Assembly (NCBI GenBank): GCA_030432295.1
Contig: JAUIHI010000012.1
Span: 62,001-126,000 of the forward strand
Length of the DNA stretch: 64,000 nucleotides
Direction: 5' to 3'
DNA from: Anaerolineae bacterium
GTDB lineage: Bacteria; Chloroflexota; Anaerolineae; Caldilineales; Caldilineaceae
Shown here piece after piece: positions 1-8,817 of the stretch (its first letter is position 1; the number at the start of each line of letters is the position of its first letter). Under the pieces are notes generated by a model. That model ran no database searches, had not been told where the DNA came from, and was given only the letters and a program-made list of their open reading frames with translations. The translations under genes were made by a program, and so were the position numbers.

Positions 1-363
1 CCGGATGTGGGAATAGACTTTGATGCGATCGCGCAGGGGACCACCGAAGAGTTTGTAGACAGGCACGCCCAGTGCCTTGCCCGCGATATCCCAAAGGGCG
101 TGTTCAATGCCGGAAAGGGCGCTGGTGAGGACGGGGCCGCCCCGATAGAAGGCGTGCTTGTAGATGGACTGCCAGTGGTGCATCACCCGGGTCGGGTCTT
201 TGCCCAGCAGATAGGGTTCCACTTCGGCGATAGCCTGGGCCACCGTATGCACGCGGTTTTCCAGCGTCGGCTCGCCCCACCCGACAATGCCTTCATCGGT
301 GTGGATTTTCAAGAAGAGCCAACGAGGAGCAACCTGGAAAGTTTCAACGCGGGAGATGCGCAT
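1..363 (-). CDS. Enolase-superfamily sugar-acid dehydratase (galactonate dehydratase-like), 5' part
   Basis: The first 121 codons of a minus-strand gene run off the left edge of the window. The translation starts MRISRVETFQVAPRWLFLKI and continues with TDEGIVGWGEPTLE and SGIEHALWDIAGKALGVPVY, the classic N-terminal (MR_MLE_N) domain of mandelate racemase/galactonate dehydratase proteins. The catalytic barrel lies outside the window, so the substrate cannot be read; D-galactonate or a related sugar acid is the usual one for proteins with this N-terminus. A promoter and a LacI-type palindrome lie immediately upstream. The family assignment is secure; the exact substrate is inference. Confidence 0.85.
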   Translation of the reverse strand, partial: MRISRVETFQVAPRWLFLKIHTDEGIVGWGEPTLENRVHTVAQAIAEVEPYLLGKDPTRVMHHWQSIYKHAFYRGGPVLTSALSGIEHALWDIAGKALGVPVYKLFGGPLRDRIKVYSHIR

Positions 364-396
364 AAACAACTCGTCAGATAGTTTAGATTTGCTGCA

Positions 397-425
397 ATAA
401 TAGATTGAGGTAGGGGTAGAATCAA
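397..425 (-). promoter_or_regulatory. Sigma70-type promoter for the dehydratase
   Basis: On the minus strand, TTGATT (420-425) and TATTAT (397-402) are separated by exactly 17 bases and sit about 35-60 bases upstream of the dehydratase ATG at 363. Both hexamers are close to the bacterial consensus. Confidence 0.6.
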
Positions 426-434
426 GTTACTTAG

Positions 435-446
435 GGTAACGTTACC
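435..446. promoter_or_regulatory. LacI-family-type operator palindrome
   Basis: GGTAACGTTACC is a perfect 12-bp palindrome with the central CG typical of LacI/GalR operators. It lies about 10 bp upstream of the -35 hexamer of the minus-strand dehydratase promoter. This suggests control by a sugar-responsive LacI-family protein; no such regulator is encoded in the window. Confidence 0.5.
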
Positions 447-463
447 ACGAGGTGGATATGATG

Positions 464-730
464 TCAAAAGTCGTCTCTTATTGTGGGCATCAAACTCCGC
501 TTTTCGTAATAGACGTTGCCGTCGGCCAAATGCAGTTTCGGATTCTTTCCGGGATACCAGTAGCGCTCCAGCCGTATCCCGGATGGGTCCAGCACAAGCC
601 GATAGGCCGGAGATAGGCGGTGGATGTGGGCGTAGCCGGTCTGGCTACCGTCGCCCATCATACCGATGAAATCTGGGCGATGCGGGCCAGAGGGCAAGGC
701 CAGTCGCCGTTCAGAAAGCCCAGAGTGCAT
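464..730 (-). CDS. Small hypothetical protein (88 aa, doubtful)
   Basis: The open frame encodes a product whose C-terminal half (HIHRLSPAYRLVLDPSGIRL and following, ending KRSLMPTIRDDF) looks more like real protein than chance. There is no convincing ribosome binding site, and I recognise no family. It could be the tail of a decayed gene. The rest of the 364-1014 interval holds the promoter and operator described separately and nothing else I can name. Confidence 0.3.
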   Translation of the reverse strand: MHSGLSERRLALPSGPHRPDFIGMMGDGSQTGYAHIHRLSPAYRLVLDPSGIRLERYWYPGKNPKLHLADGNVYYEKRSLMPTIRDDF

Positions 731-1014
731 TCAAGCCAGGACAGAGCGCAAAGGGATCACAACACCGATTTGTAACCGATGCTATTGCGCCGATTACCCG
801 ATCTGTTTTTTTATTCACAACAACGGATTTCCTGTCGCAGACTTGCCGCGCAGAGACCAATTCATTTGGTGGGCAGAATTCTTCCGACCGTCTATGATAG
901 AATAGACAGTACCCCCGCAAATAACGCTGGCAGTGTCCAGCGTGACGGTTGCGTCGTAACTCCGTTGCGGAACCATTTTTCAGGCTCACATCGCTCCTCT
1001 CTTTTGGTGGCTCT

Positions 1015-1923
1015 ATGCAACAGCACCTACCCCAGCGGTCTCCGGCAGATACCCCAGTTCTACAGCTTTTTCTGATGGGAACCCCCCATCTCCTCTTCAA
1101 CGGCCAGCCGATTCCCCAATTTCGGCAGGAAAAGGTGCAAGCCCTTTTCGCCTATCTGGCCATCGAGGCTCGCCAGCGCCCGGTCGCCAGGGCTTATCTT
1201 ATCGATCTGCTTTGGCCCGGCTATGCACCCAAGAGTGGTCAGGCCAATCTGCGCACCACACTCTATCGTCTGCGCCAACTCTGCCTGCCCTACGAAATAA
1301 TCAAGTCCAACCACAAAGAGATTCAACTCTGCCCCCAGCCCGGCGAATTCTGGTGCGATTGGGAGACGGTGACGAACGGTTCGCCGCCAATTGAGCCACA
1401 GGGCCGCCACCCGGAGCTGATGGAAGGCTTCCACCTGCCCGACTGCCCGGCCTTTATGGGCTGGCTGGACGAGCAGCGCGGCCTGCTTCGCCAGCGGCTA
1501 GCCCAGGCTGCCAGAGAAAGAGAGCCATCCCCACTCCACGCTGGGGTCGGCCCTATCCCCGAACACCGCCCACCGGTCGGGCGAGAGACCCAATTGGCCC
1601 AGCTTCATACCTGGCTGGTTGCCCAACCGGGACGGCTGGTCGGTATTTTTGGGATGGGCGGACAGGGCAAGACGACCCTGGCCGCCACCTTTGCCCGCAG
1701 CCTGGAAGAGGGCGACTTTGAGCTGATCCTCTGGTCTACACTTGTCAACGCCCAGCCCTGGACAGCCCTCTTTTCCGAGTGGGTACACACGCTGACCCAC
1801 GCCCCCCGCTGCGGTTGCCCGACCACCTGGAAGGCCAACTGGCCCTGCTCCTGGGCCTGGCCCGCCAACGCCGGGTGCTCTTTGTGCTGGACAATCTGGA
1901 GACGATTCTGGAAGCGGGCGTAG
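1015..1923 (+). CDS. SARP/NB-ARC regulator, N-terminal part (frameshifted)
   Basis: The N-terminal half of an AfsR/SARP-like transcriptional regulator. About residues 15-110 form the winged-helix and start of the BTAD-type region (QLFLMGTPHLLFNGQPIPQF, then LIDLLWPG and ANLRTTLYRLRQL). The NB-ARC P-loop GMGGQGKTTLA follows at about residues 213-224. Good similarity ends at about 1800 (SEWVHTLTHA), after which the frame encodes unrelated residues to the stop at 1923. The continuation is in another frame (Walker B VLFVLDNLE, next entry). The switch falls at a run of six C (1802-1807); one missing base there would restore a single protein of about 1280 residues. The start ATG 1015 is chosen because the upstream 22 codons do not look like the family. 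Confidence 0.7.
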   Translation: MQQHLPQRSPADTPVLQLFLMGTPHLLFNGQPIPQFRQEKVQALFAYLAIEARQRPVARAYLIDLLWPGYAPKSGQANLRTTLYRLRQLCLPYEIIKSNHKEIQLCPQPGEFWCDWETVTNGSPPIEPQGRHPELMEGFHLPDCPAFMGWLDEQRGLLRQRLAQAAREREPSPLHAGVGPIPEHRPPVGRETQLAQLHTWLVAQPGRLVGIFGMGGQGKTTLAATFARSLEEGDFELILWSTLVNAQPWTALFSEWVHTLTHAPRCGCPTTWKANWPCSWAWPANAGCSLCWTIWRRFWKRA

Positions 1924-4856
1924 TGGCCGGGCGCTTTCTGCCTAGCTACGAAGCCTATGGCCAATTCCTGGAACGTATGGCCCAGAGCGCCCAGAGCAGC
2001 GCAGTCCTCGTCACCAGCCGGGAGCAGCCGGCCGGATTTGCCCGCTGGCTGCAATCCTATCCCGGCGTCCATCGCCTGCGCCTGCACGGGCTGGACGATG
2101 CGGCTGGGGAGCAACTCCTGCGCCAATACATCTCCGTCCCTGGCGAAAAACTCTCCACCCTCACCCGCCACTTTTCGGGCAATCCCCTGGCCCTGCTCTT
2201 GGCCGCGCGCACGGTCAGCGAACTCTTTGCCGACGATATTTCCGCCTTTCTGGCCCTGGACACACTGGTCTTTGGCGATGTGCGGGAGGTGTTGACCGGG
2301 CAGTTTGAACGGCTTACCCGGATGGAGCAGCAGATTCTGTACCAGTTGGCCCTGGCCCGGGAGCCGCTGGCCTGGCCGGAACTGCGCCAGAATCTGCCGG
2401 CCGCGGATTCGCCGGTGGCCTTGCTGGAAAGTGTGCATTCCCTCAGCCATCGCTCTCTGATCAACAGCCAATACAGCGACACCCCGGCTTTGGCCGACGG
2501 GCACAGTGCCCCGGGGCGCTTTGGCCTGCAAAATGTGGTGATGGAATTTGTCACCGATCGTCTGGTGGAGCAGATGGCGGCAGAGGTTGAGGCGGGGATT
2601 GAGGCGGGGGCGTTGCAGTGGATGCGTCGGCTGGCCCTGACTCGGGCCGACGCGGTTCAATACATTCGAGAGATGCAGGCGCGGCTGATTTTGCAGCCCA
2701 TCCTGCAACGGCTGCTGGCAGGCAAAGGAGAAGGCGGCTGGATCAGCCAGGCCCGTGCCCTGTTGGATGGATTGCGCGACGAATCTCCCCAGGGGGTTGG
2801 CTATGCCGCGGTCAATCTGCTGCACCTGCTGCTGCTCTCCGACACAGCCGTTGCAGGCAGCGACTTTTCCCGGCTCCCCCTGCCCAATGCCTTTCTGGTC
2901 GGCGCGCATCTGCCCGCAGTCAATTTAACGGGCGCAGACCTGACCGGCGCGACTTTTGCCCAACAATTGGGGGGTTTGCAAAGCCTGACCGTCCACCCGG
3001 ATGGACGCCGCATTGTGGCGGGGGACTTGAACGGGTTGCTCTGGCTCTGGCAGATGCCCGAACAGAGCGTCACCCTCATTCCCACCCAACAGCAGAACCT
3101 GATTCGGGCCGCCCAATTCAGCCCGGATGGGAAGTGGCTGGCCTATGCCACCCGGTACAAAGGGACGAATCTATGGGACGTGGAGCAGGAAAAGCCCCAC
3201 GGGGAGATTCCCAAACTCGACAGCATTGCCCTCGCTTTTAGTCCTGACAGCCGGCTATTGGTCGGCACTATCAATGACGAGATTTGGCTGTGGGATGTGG
3301 CGGCCCAACGGCTGTTGCCCTCGCTGATGGCAAACGGACACAAAGTCCTCGACCTGGCCTTCACGCCCGATGGCACGTGGCTGATAAGCACAGATTCTTC
3401 CGGTTTTGTCTATGTATGGGATTGGCGTCAGGCCCGCCTCCATCACGGGTGGCAGGTGGCCGAAACCGATGTGCGCCACCTGGCTGTTCACCCCCAGGGA
3501 ACGCACATCGCGGGCCATATTCTCAACCGGGGCATCAAACTGTGGACATTGGCTGGGGAAGAGATAGCCAGTGGGCTGCCTGACACAGGCTACTTCAACG
3601 GGCTTGCCTTTAGCTCGGACGGAGAGTGGCTGGCGGGGGCAGGCCACCAGGGACTGATACATCTCTGGCAGGCCCAGACCGGCAAACTGGTGCAGCTTCT
3701 GCGCGGGCACACACACTTTGTGGAAGGTGTGGCCTTTTTTCCCCACGACCAATGGGTGGTCAGTGCCAGTTCGGATCGCACAATACGCATCTGGGAGGTG
3801 GAAAGCGGTCGCCAATTGTACGAGCTCTCCGGCTACCGTCGCTCGATTGCCGCGTTGGCCCTGGCGCCCGATGGCCGCCGACTGATCTGCGGGGGCCACG
3901 GCGCGGTTGTGAATCTATGGGATACACCGGCGTTGACCCCGCATGGCACGTGGGCGGGCCACCAGCGGCGCATCTCCGGTCTCGCCTTTCATCCGGACGG
4001 GCAACGGGTCGCCAGCGCATCGGCGGATACCAGCGTGCGGCTGTGGGATGCCAGGAGCGGTCTTCTGCTGCGGACGCTCTGGGGCCACGAAAGGCCCGTC
4101 CAGCGTGCCATTTTCCATCCCCACCGGCCCCTGCTGGTCAGCGCCTCTTCGGATGGCATACTCTGTGTCTGGCAGGTGGAAAGCGGCGCACTGCTGGGCA
4201 AAGTCCAAGCCCACAGCGCCTGGATCAGCGACCTGATCGCGACGGAGGATGGGACACACTTTATCTCCGCCGGAGGCGATACACGTATCTGCCTCTGGTC
4301 CATTGATGAAGAGGCCCATCTGGTCCTTCAGAAAGAGTTTGCGGTCCCGGTGCGCAAAGATTATGGCCCTGTACTAGCTCTATTGCCAGACGGCCAGCGG
4401 CTATCCGGTAACAAGCAGCTACCCGCTGACGGGCAGTTGGCCTTTGGCACAGAGGAGGGTCTCTACCTGTGCGATCTGGTAAGCGGCGAGATGCGCCTTG
4501 CCTTCCCCACCGAGCGGGCGTGGACAATGGCCCTGGCCGCCAGCCCGGATGGGTGCTGGCTGGTCAGCACCAACGATACGAAGCAGATTTTTCTATGGGA
4601 GGTCGCCAGCGGGCGGCTGCTCTGGCAGCAGAAGATCGAATATGCCAGCGAAGCCCTGCGCTTTAGCCCGGATGGCAGGCTGATCTACACGGGCAACGCC
4701 GAAGGTTATGTGGAAATCTGGGACACGGCCAGCGGGGAGCGGCTGGACAAACAGCGCATTCCTGGCCCGTATGAGGGGATGAACATCCGCGGTGTCACGG
4801 GGATCAGTCGGGCGCAGTATACCAGTTTGCTGGCCCTGGGCGCGGTGGAGGGGTAG
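1779..4856 (+). CDS. NB-ARC/WD40 regulator, C-terminal part (frameshifted)
   Basis: The continuation of the regulator begun at 1015. After the frame change it supplies the Walker B strand (RRVLFVLDNLE), the rest of the NB-ARC ATPase, a helical segment, a short pentapeptide-like stretch (NLTGADLTGATF), and then about a dozen WD40-type blades (FSPDGKWLA, LWDVAAQRLL, ASADTSVRLWD and so on) forming one or two beta-propellers. Such proteins sense an input through the WD40 part and control transcription through the SARP domain. The GTG at 1779 is only the first possible start in this frame; it is probably not a real start, because the protein lacks its P-loop without the upstream half. This is either a pseudogene or a one-base sequence error. 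Confidence 0.75.
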   Translation: MGTHADPRPPLRLPDHLEGQLALLLGLARQRRVLFVLDNLETILEAGVVAGRFLPSYEAYGQFLERMAQSAQSSAVLVTSREQPAGFARWLQSYPGVHRLRLHGLDDAAGEQLLRQYISVPGEKLSTLTRHFSGNPLALLLAARTVSELFADDISAFLALDTLVFGDVREVLTGQFERLTRMEQQILYQLALAREPLAWPELRQNLPAADSPVALLESVHSLSHRSLINSQYSDTPALADGHSAPGRFGLQNVVMEFVTDRLVEQMAAEVEAGIEAGALQWMRRLALTRADAVQYIREMQARLILQPILQRLLAGKGEGGWISQARALLDGLRDESPQGVGYAAVNLLHLLLLSDTAVAGSDFSRLPLPNAFLVGAHLPAVNLTGADLTGATFAQQLGGLQSLTVHPDGRRIVAGDLNGLLWLWQMPEQSVTLIPTQQQNLIRAAQFSPDGKWLAYATRYKGTNLWDVEQEKPHGEIPKLDSIALAFSPDSRLLVGTINDEIWLWDVAAQRLLPSLMANGHKVLDLAFTPDGTWLISTDSSGFVYVWDWRQARLHHGWQVAETDVRHLAVHPQGTHIAGHILNRGIKLWTLAGEEIASGLPDTGYFNGLAFSSDGEWLAGAGHQGLIHLWQAQTGKLVQLLRGHTHFVEGVAFFPHDQWVVSASSDRTIRIWEVESGRQLYELSGYRRSIAALALAPDGRRLICGGHGAVVNLWDTPALTPHGTWAGHQRRISGLAFHPDGQRVASASADTSVRLWDARSGLLLRTLWGHERPVQRAIFHPHRPLLVSASSDGILCVWQVESGALLGKVQAHSAWISDLIATEDGTHFISAGGDTRICLWSIDEEAHLVLQKEFAVPVRKDYGPVLALLPDGQRLSGNKQLPADGQLAFGTEEGLYLCDLVSGEMRLAFPTERAWTMALAASPDGCWLVSTNDTKQIFLWEVASGRLLWQQKIEYASEALRFSPDGRLIYTGNAEGYVEIWDTASGERLDKQRIPGPYEGMNIRGVTGISRAQYTSLLALGAVEG

Positions 4857-5420
4857 GGGGATTGGGAATTAGGGATTGGGGATTATAGAAACCAGGAGTT
4901 TTCGTTGGGCGGATTTCCATATCCGCCACCGATAGCAGGTGAGAAACCTGCCCTACAAAACGCCGTCTTTCAAAGTGGCTTTGCTATAAAACCTATAGTA
5001 GTCAAGAAGATGGTGAAATTTTCAACGCAATGTGTACTGATCAGGAGGATGATGAAACAGAAAATGGGACGCTGATTCACGCAGATAAACGCTGATCCAG
5101 AGGCAAAAATCTGCGTTTTTCAGCGTTTATCTGCGTCCAACTTTTTTCACCATCAGTCTGATCACTACAAATTTTCAACGCAATGGCGCAAAGGAGCAGA
5201 GACGCAAAGAAATCGCTTTTCTCTCTGTGCCTTTGCCTCTTTGCAGCTTTGCGTTAAGAAATAGCCGTTCCACCATCCCATTGACCAGTACACTTTGCTA
5301 TAGAACCGGGCATAGGGGCGGCACAAAGTGACGGCGCATAATGGCGGGTTGCCGATGGAAAGCGGAATCAGGCAATCCGCTTTCCGCATTCCGCTTTCCG
5401 CATTCCCCGTTCCCAGCCCC
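4857..5420. repeat. Intergenic region with imperfect hairpin repeats
   Basis: No gene is visible. The interval separates two convergent genes. It contains an exact 16-bp inverted repeat (CGCAGATAAACGCTGA at 5080-5095 and its complement at 5120-5135), a second imperfect inverted pair built from CGCAAAG-type words (about 5180-5260), a direct repeat AATTTTCAACGCAATG (about 5017 and 5167), and GATTGGGAATTAGGGATTGG-like short repeats at 4858. Similar words recur in other gaps of this window. The hairpins may act as terminators for the flanking genes. Confidence 0.55.
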
Positions 5421-8327
5421 CTACCCGCTATAGCCCATCCGCAATGCCACAAAAATACGTCGATAGAGCGCAGACGAGAGAACCACCAACTCCAGCAGCA
5501 CCATCAACCCGGAAAAGGCCAGGACCAGCGGCAGAATCTCCTCCCCGGCAATGACGGGAATGAGGGGCGGCAGGGGTGCGTTGGCGCCGGCCCCCACCCG
5601 GAAAAGGGGCACGAACAATTCCGCGGCATAGGAGCCAACCAGCACACCCACCACCGCGCCATAGGCGGTCAGAATCGCGTATTCCAGCATCACCTGCACA
5701 GCCACCGCGGCCCGGCGCATCCCAATCGCGCGCAGTACAGAGAAGTGGAAGAGCCGTTCGTTGAGCGAAGCGTAGCTGTAGGTGAGCAACCCCAGCGCGG
5801 CCATCAGCGCCGACATCACAAAGCTGACGGTCAACGTACCAAAGACGCCTACCCGCTCCATCTGCGCCCGCTGCGCGGTCAACGCCACATCCGCGCGGAC
5901 AGTGCGGATGGCGTCCACACCGGTCACTTCGGGAATGTCGGCGAGCACATCTGCGCTGTTGGCCCCCGGCTGCAAACGCAGCCAAATGTTGTGGGGCATA
6001 ACCACAGGAAAATAGGAGAAGAGATAGTCCATATTGCCAACTACCACCACTTCGTCCTCGTATACAGTGGGGAAGTGTTCGTAGATTCCGGCAATCACAA
6101 AATCATCCCGCACAGTGGACCCCGCATCCGCAAAGACAAGCAGGCCGATGCGATCCCCAATCGAGAGCAGATTATCGGTAAAAAACTTCTCCGACACCAG
6201 CACATTTGGCCCGCCCAGAGCCATTCGGTTCATCAGCCCGCCCAGGGACTCTCGGGCCAGGTCGCTGCGGAACCAGGCCACCTGGGGGAAGTCGCTGCGA
6301 TCCACCGCCAGAAAACGTGCCCGGGTCTGTCCGCCGGGCAAAATCACCTCGGCCCGGTAGTCGCCCACTCGGGTCGCCGCGGCCACGCCGGGCACAGCCG
6401 CGTAGTCACCAGTGGGGGGAATCCAATCCGCGCCAGGCACGCTGGACAAGGCCGCGGTCTCCGAATACGGCTCCAAAGTCACATCCGCGCCGGTGCTGTA
6501 GAAGATGCGGTCCTGCAACCACTTGTCCAGACTGGCGGCCATAGAAAATGTGTAGACACCCAGAGCCAGCGAGACGATCACCAGCAGCAACGGGTTAATA
6601 TAAGTGTGGCTTTGGCGGCTGAGCTGGCGCAAGGCCATATGCAGAGAAAGCGAGGGGAGCCGGGAGGCTAGACTGTCGATCAGGCGCATGAGCAACGGAA
6701 AGGGGCGCATGGCCAGCAGGCTGAAACTTACGATAAAGAGCGCGGGAACCAGCACCAGCAGTGGGTCCTGGAAGATGTCTTCGGGCCGGTTCTCGATCAA
6801 TTGGCCCAGTGAGCCGGTTTTGGACAACTGATCGTAGGCGTAGAAAGTTGGGATGATGAGTAGAAGGTCCAGATAGTAGCGATACCAGAAAGGCCCCTGC
6901 TGGGGCCGCACATTCTCCCGCTCCTGGGAGACCACACTCTCCCGGCTGGCCCCAAAGGATGCCCACAGCCGGGCCAACAGCACAATACCCAGCGTCAACA
7001 GAATCAGCCGCCAGTTGATCCCCAGCCAGGAGACAGGCAAGGGAGCCCGATCTGTAAAGGAGAGAAAGCTGGAGACATAGCCCATCAGCCGGGCCAGCCC
7101 GATGCCAAAAGCCAGCCCCAAAGGCAGGCCAAAGAGGAAGAGCAGAATCGCCTCGGTCATTGTGAAATTGAGTACAGTCAGACGGCCCATCCCCCGGCTG
7201 ACCAGAACTGCGATCTCCCGCCGCTGCCAGTAGGCGATGACAGCCGAAGTGAGAACGAGAAAGTAGAGGAGGAAGCCCAGCCCCGGCACATTGAAGCCCA
7301 AGAGCAGCGTCGTCAGGCTGGTCTGACGGTTGACAAATTTTTCCAGGGGTAGAGAGGGCGAAGTCACCCGTGCGCCAGGCAGAAAGCGGTCGATAATAAT
7401 GGGCGCACGTTCCAGCCCTGTGACGTAGAGACGGCCATCCGCGGGATTGGCCTGGCTCTCGTCCAGCGTCACCCGCCAGGTGGCGGCCCGCACTTTGATA
7501 GCCAGCAGCGGTTCGATACGCCCGATATAGTCGGCCCGACGCACCACCAACGCGTCCTGAAATGCCTGGTCCGGGTCGGTCAGCCAATAGGCATCTTTGG
7601 GATCAGCGGCCTGCCAGACACCGGCCACCCGGCCCGCCGCCGACTGTTCGCTGCCGCTGAGGGAGAGGGAGATCAGATCGCCCACATCTATGCCGATCTT
7701 CCCGGCCAGGCGCGCATGTATCCACACATCCACCTGCTCGCCGGAAGCCCCGCTTTCGTCCAGTGCTGTGCCCTGGGCGATGGACATATACCCGGCAATG
7801 CCGTCCTGATAGAGCACATTGACATTGGTGCTGGCCGTGGCCCCGCCCCGCTCCGTGCTCATAGAGACAATACCGCTGTTGGCCTGGAGGAGCAGATCGC
7901 TCACAGGCAGGTTCATCTCTTGGGAGAGGGTGGTGGCAATGCCTTTGCCCAGTTCCGTGGCCCATTCCAGCGAGAGGGGGACTGCTGCGGTGGAGGAGTT
8001 GAAGACGCGTATGGAGAAGGGAGGCTTGCCGGTGATACGGCTATATTCGGCCAACTCCTGGCGCATGACGACTGTGTCCACGGCCTGGGAGAAGAAGCCA
8101 GCGCTGGTCACAAGACCCACCGCCAGAATTACGCCGATCAGGGCCAGAAAATTCAACCCCACATAGTGGCGCAGGCGGCGCAGGGAGAGCAGAACCAGCC
8201 CAGCCCCCCGGTTCAGGTTGCGCCACAGCACGAATGGGGGGGCTTGGACGGCAGGCGATGGAATGGCTGTTGAATACACCGGATCGGAAGAGTCCGTCTT
8301 TATACCTGTCTTCGGAGAAGTGGTCAT
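5421..8327 (-). CDS. FtsX-like ABC transporter permease
   Basis: A 968-residue membrane protein of the MacB/FtsX permease superfamily. A first membrane helix lies at about residues 48-70 (LALIGVILAVGLVTSAGFF), followed by a large extracytoplasmic region, an FtsX-type block of helices (LLLGFNVPGLGFLLYFLVL; AVIAYWQRREIAVLVSRGMG), a second large extracytoplasmic domain, and a second FtsX domain (LLTYSYASLNERLFHFSVLR-AIGMRR) ending in LYRRIFVALRMGYSG. The duplicated FtsX arrangement is typical of large Gram-positive and Chloroflexota permeases that move lipids or lipoproteins or act on cell-wall enzymes. No ATP-binding partner is adjacent, so the substrate is unknown. The ATG at 8327 precedes a short cytoplasmic tail. 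Confidence 0.85.
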   Translation of the reverse strand: MTTSPKTGIKTDSSDPVYSTAIPSPAVQAPPFVLWRNLNRGAGLVLLSLRRLRHYVGLNFLALIGVILAVGLVTSAGFFSQAVDTVVMRQELAEYSRITGKPPFSIRVFNSSTAAVPLSLEWATELGKGIATTLSQEMNLPVSDLLLQANSGIVSMSTERGGATASTNVNVLYQDGIAGYMSIAQGTALDESGASGEQVDVWIHARLAGKIGIDVGDLISLSLSGSEQSAAGRVAGVWQAADPKDAYWLTDPDQAFQDALVVRRADYIGRIEPLLAIKVRAATWRVTLDESQANPADGRLYVTGLERAPIIIDRFLPGARVTSPSLPLEKFVNRQTSLTTLLLGFNVPGLGFLLYFLVLTSAVIAYWQRREIAVLVSRGMGRLTVLNFTMTEAILLFLFGLPLGLAFGIGLARLMGYVSSFLSFTDRAPLPVSWLGINWRLILLTLGIVLLARLWASFGASRESVVSQERENVRPQQGPFWYRYYLDLLLIIPTFYAYDQLSKTGSLGQLIENRPEDIFQDPLLVLVPALFIVSFSLLAMRPFPLLMRLIDSLASRLPSLSLHMALRQLSRQSHTYINPLLLVIVSLALGVYTFSMAASLDKWLQDRIFYSTGADVTLEPYSETAALSSVPGADWIPPTGDYAAVPGVAAATRVGDYRAEVILPGGQTRARFLAVDRSDFPQVAWFRSDLARESLGGLMNRMALGGPNVLVSEKFFTDNLLSIGDRIGLLVFADAGSTVRDDFVIAGIYEHFPTVYEDEVVVVGNMDYLFSYFPVVMPHNIWLRLQPGANSADVLADIPEVTGVDAIRTVRADVALTAQRAQMERVGVFGTLTVSFVMSALMAALGLLTYSYASLNERLFHFSVLRAIGMRRAAVAVQVMLEYAILTAYGAVVGVLVGSYAAELFVPLFRVGAGANAPLPPLIPVIAGEEILPLVLAFSGLMVLLELVVLSSALYRRIFVALRMGYSG

Positions 8328-8371
8328 CGGGGCACAGTTCGATTGGTTCGTCGTTTATTTTTTCGCTCAGT

Positions 8372-8400
8372 TTGACACTCTATAGATTCTATCATATACT
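8372..8400 (+). promoter_or_regulatory. Strong sigma70-type promoter of the ABC importer operon
   Basis: TTGACA (8372-8377) and TATACT (8395-8400) are spaced by exactly 17 bases, a near-consensus housekeeping promoter. Transcription would begin near 8407 and leave a leader of about 410 bases before the first gene at 8818. Confidence 0.6.
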
Positions 8401-8427
8401 CAAATGACTGGGTTCGACAATTACCGA

Positions 8428-8456
8428 CGGCGCTATCGGAGACATCCGATGCGCCG
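8428..8456 (+). promoter_or_regulatory. Leader hairpin in the long 5' UTR of the importer operon
   Basis: CGGCGC-T-ATCGGA-GACA-TCCGAT-GCGCCG forms a 12-bp stem with a one-base bulge and a GACA tetraloop, starting about 20 bases after the predicted transcription start. The octamer CGACAATT flanks it on both sides (8415-8422 and about 8468-8475). No known riboswitch was recognised. It could stabilise the leader or be part of an attenuator. I see no gene in the rest of the 8328-8817 gap. Confidence 0.4.
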
Positions 8457-8817
8457 AGAGTCTCCGACAATTTTATGGTCGCAACTCCCCACTTCCCCAC
8501 AGAAGTCATGATTGCAGACAGCCTGCAACCGACATTTAAACATCGTTTTGATATTGATGGACGTAACACGCTGTAGCGTAAGGAGGGAATTCCGCGCAAC
8601 CAATAACCCACCGTTCGCTCCAAACCTGTGTAAACGCGTGAGTACAAATACCCTCCCCCCTGGATATGTACTCCAGAGTCCCGGCTAACCACCCGCTACA
8701 GACTTGGCTTGCCCCAAATCCTACAAAACTGCATCTGGTTGGCCTCACCTAACGTTTTGACCCTATCCCAATAGTTGTTTTGTTTAACTCCCAATTCCAG
8801 TACAAAGGGGAACACCC

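Noticed and set aside
1605-2909. A 434-codon minus-strand frame opposite the NB-ARC region
   Set aside because: It is antisense to the conserved ATPase, rich in Gln/Gly with no recognisable motif.
5328-6671. A 447-codon plus-strand frame opposite the FtsX permease
   Set aside because: It is His/Gln/Arg-rich antisense sequence and starts in an intergenic repeat.
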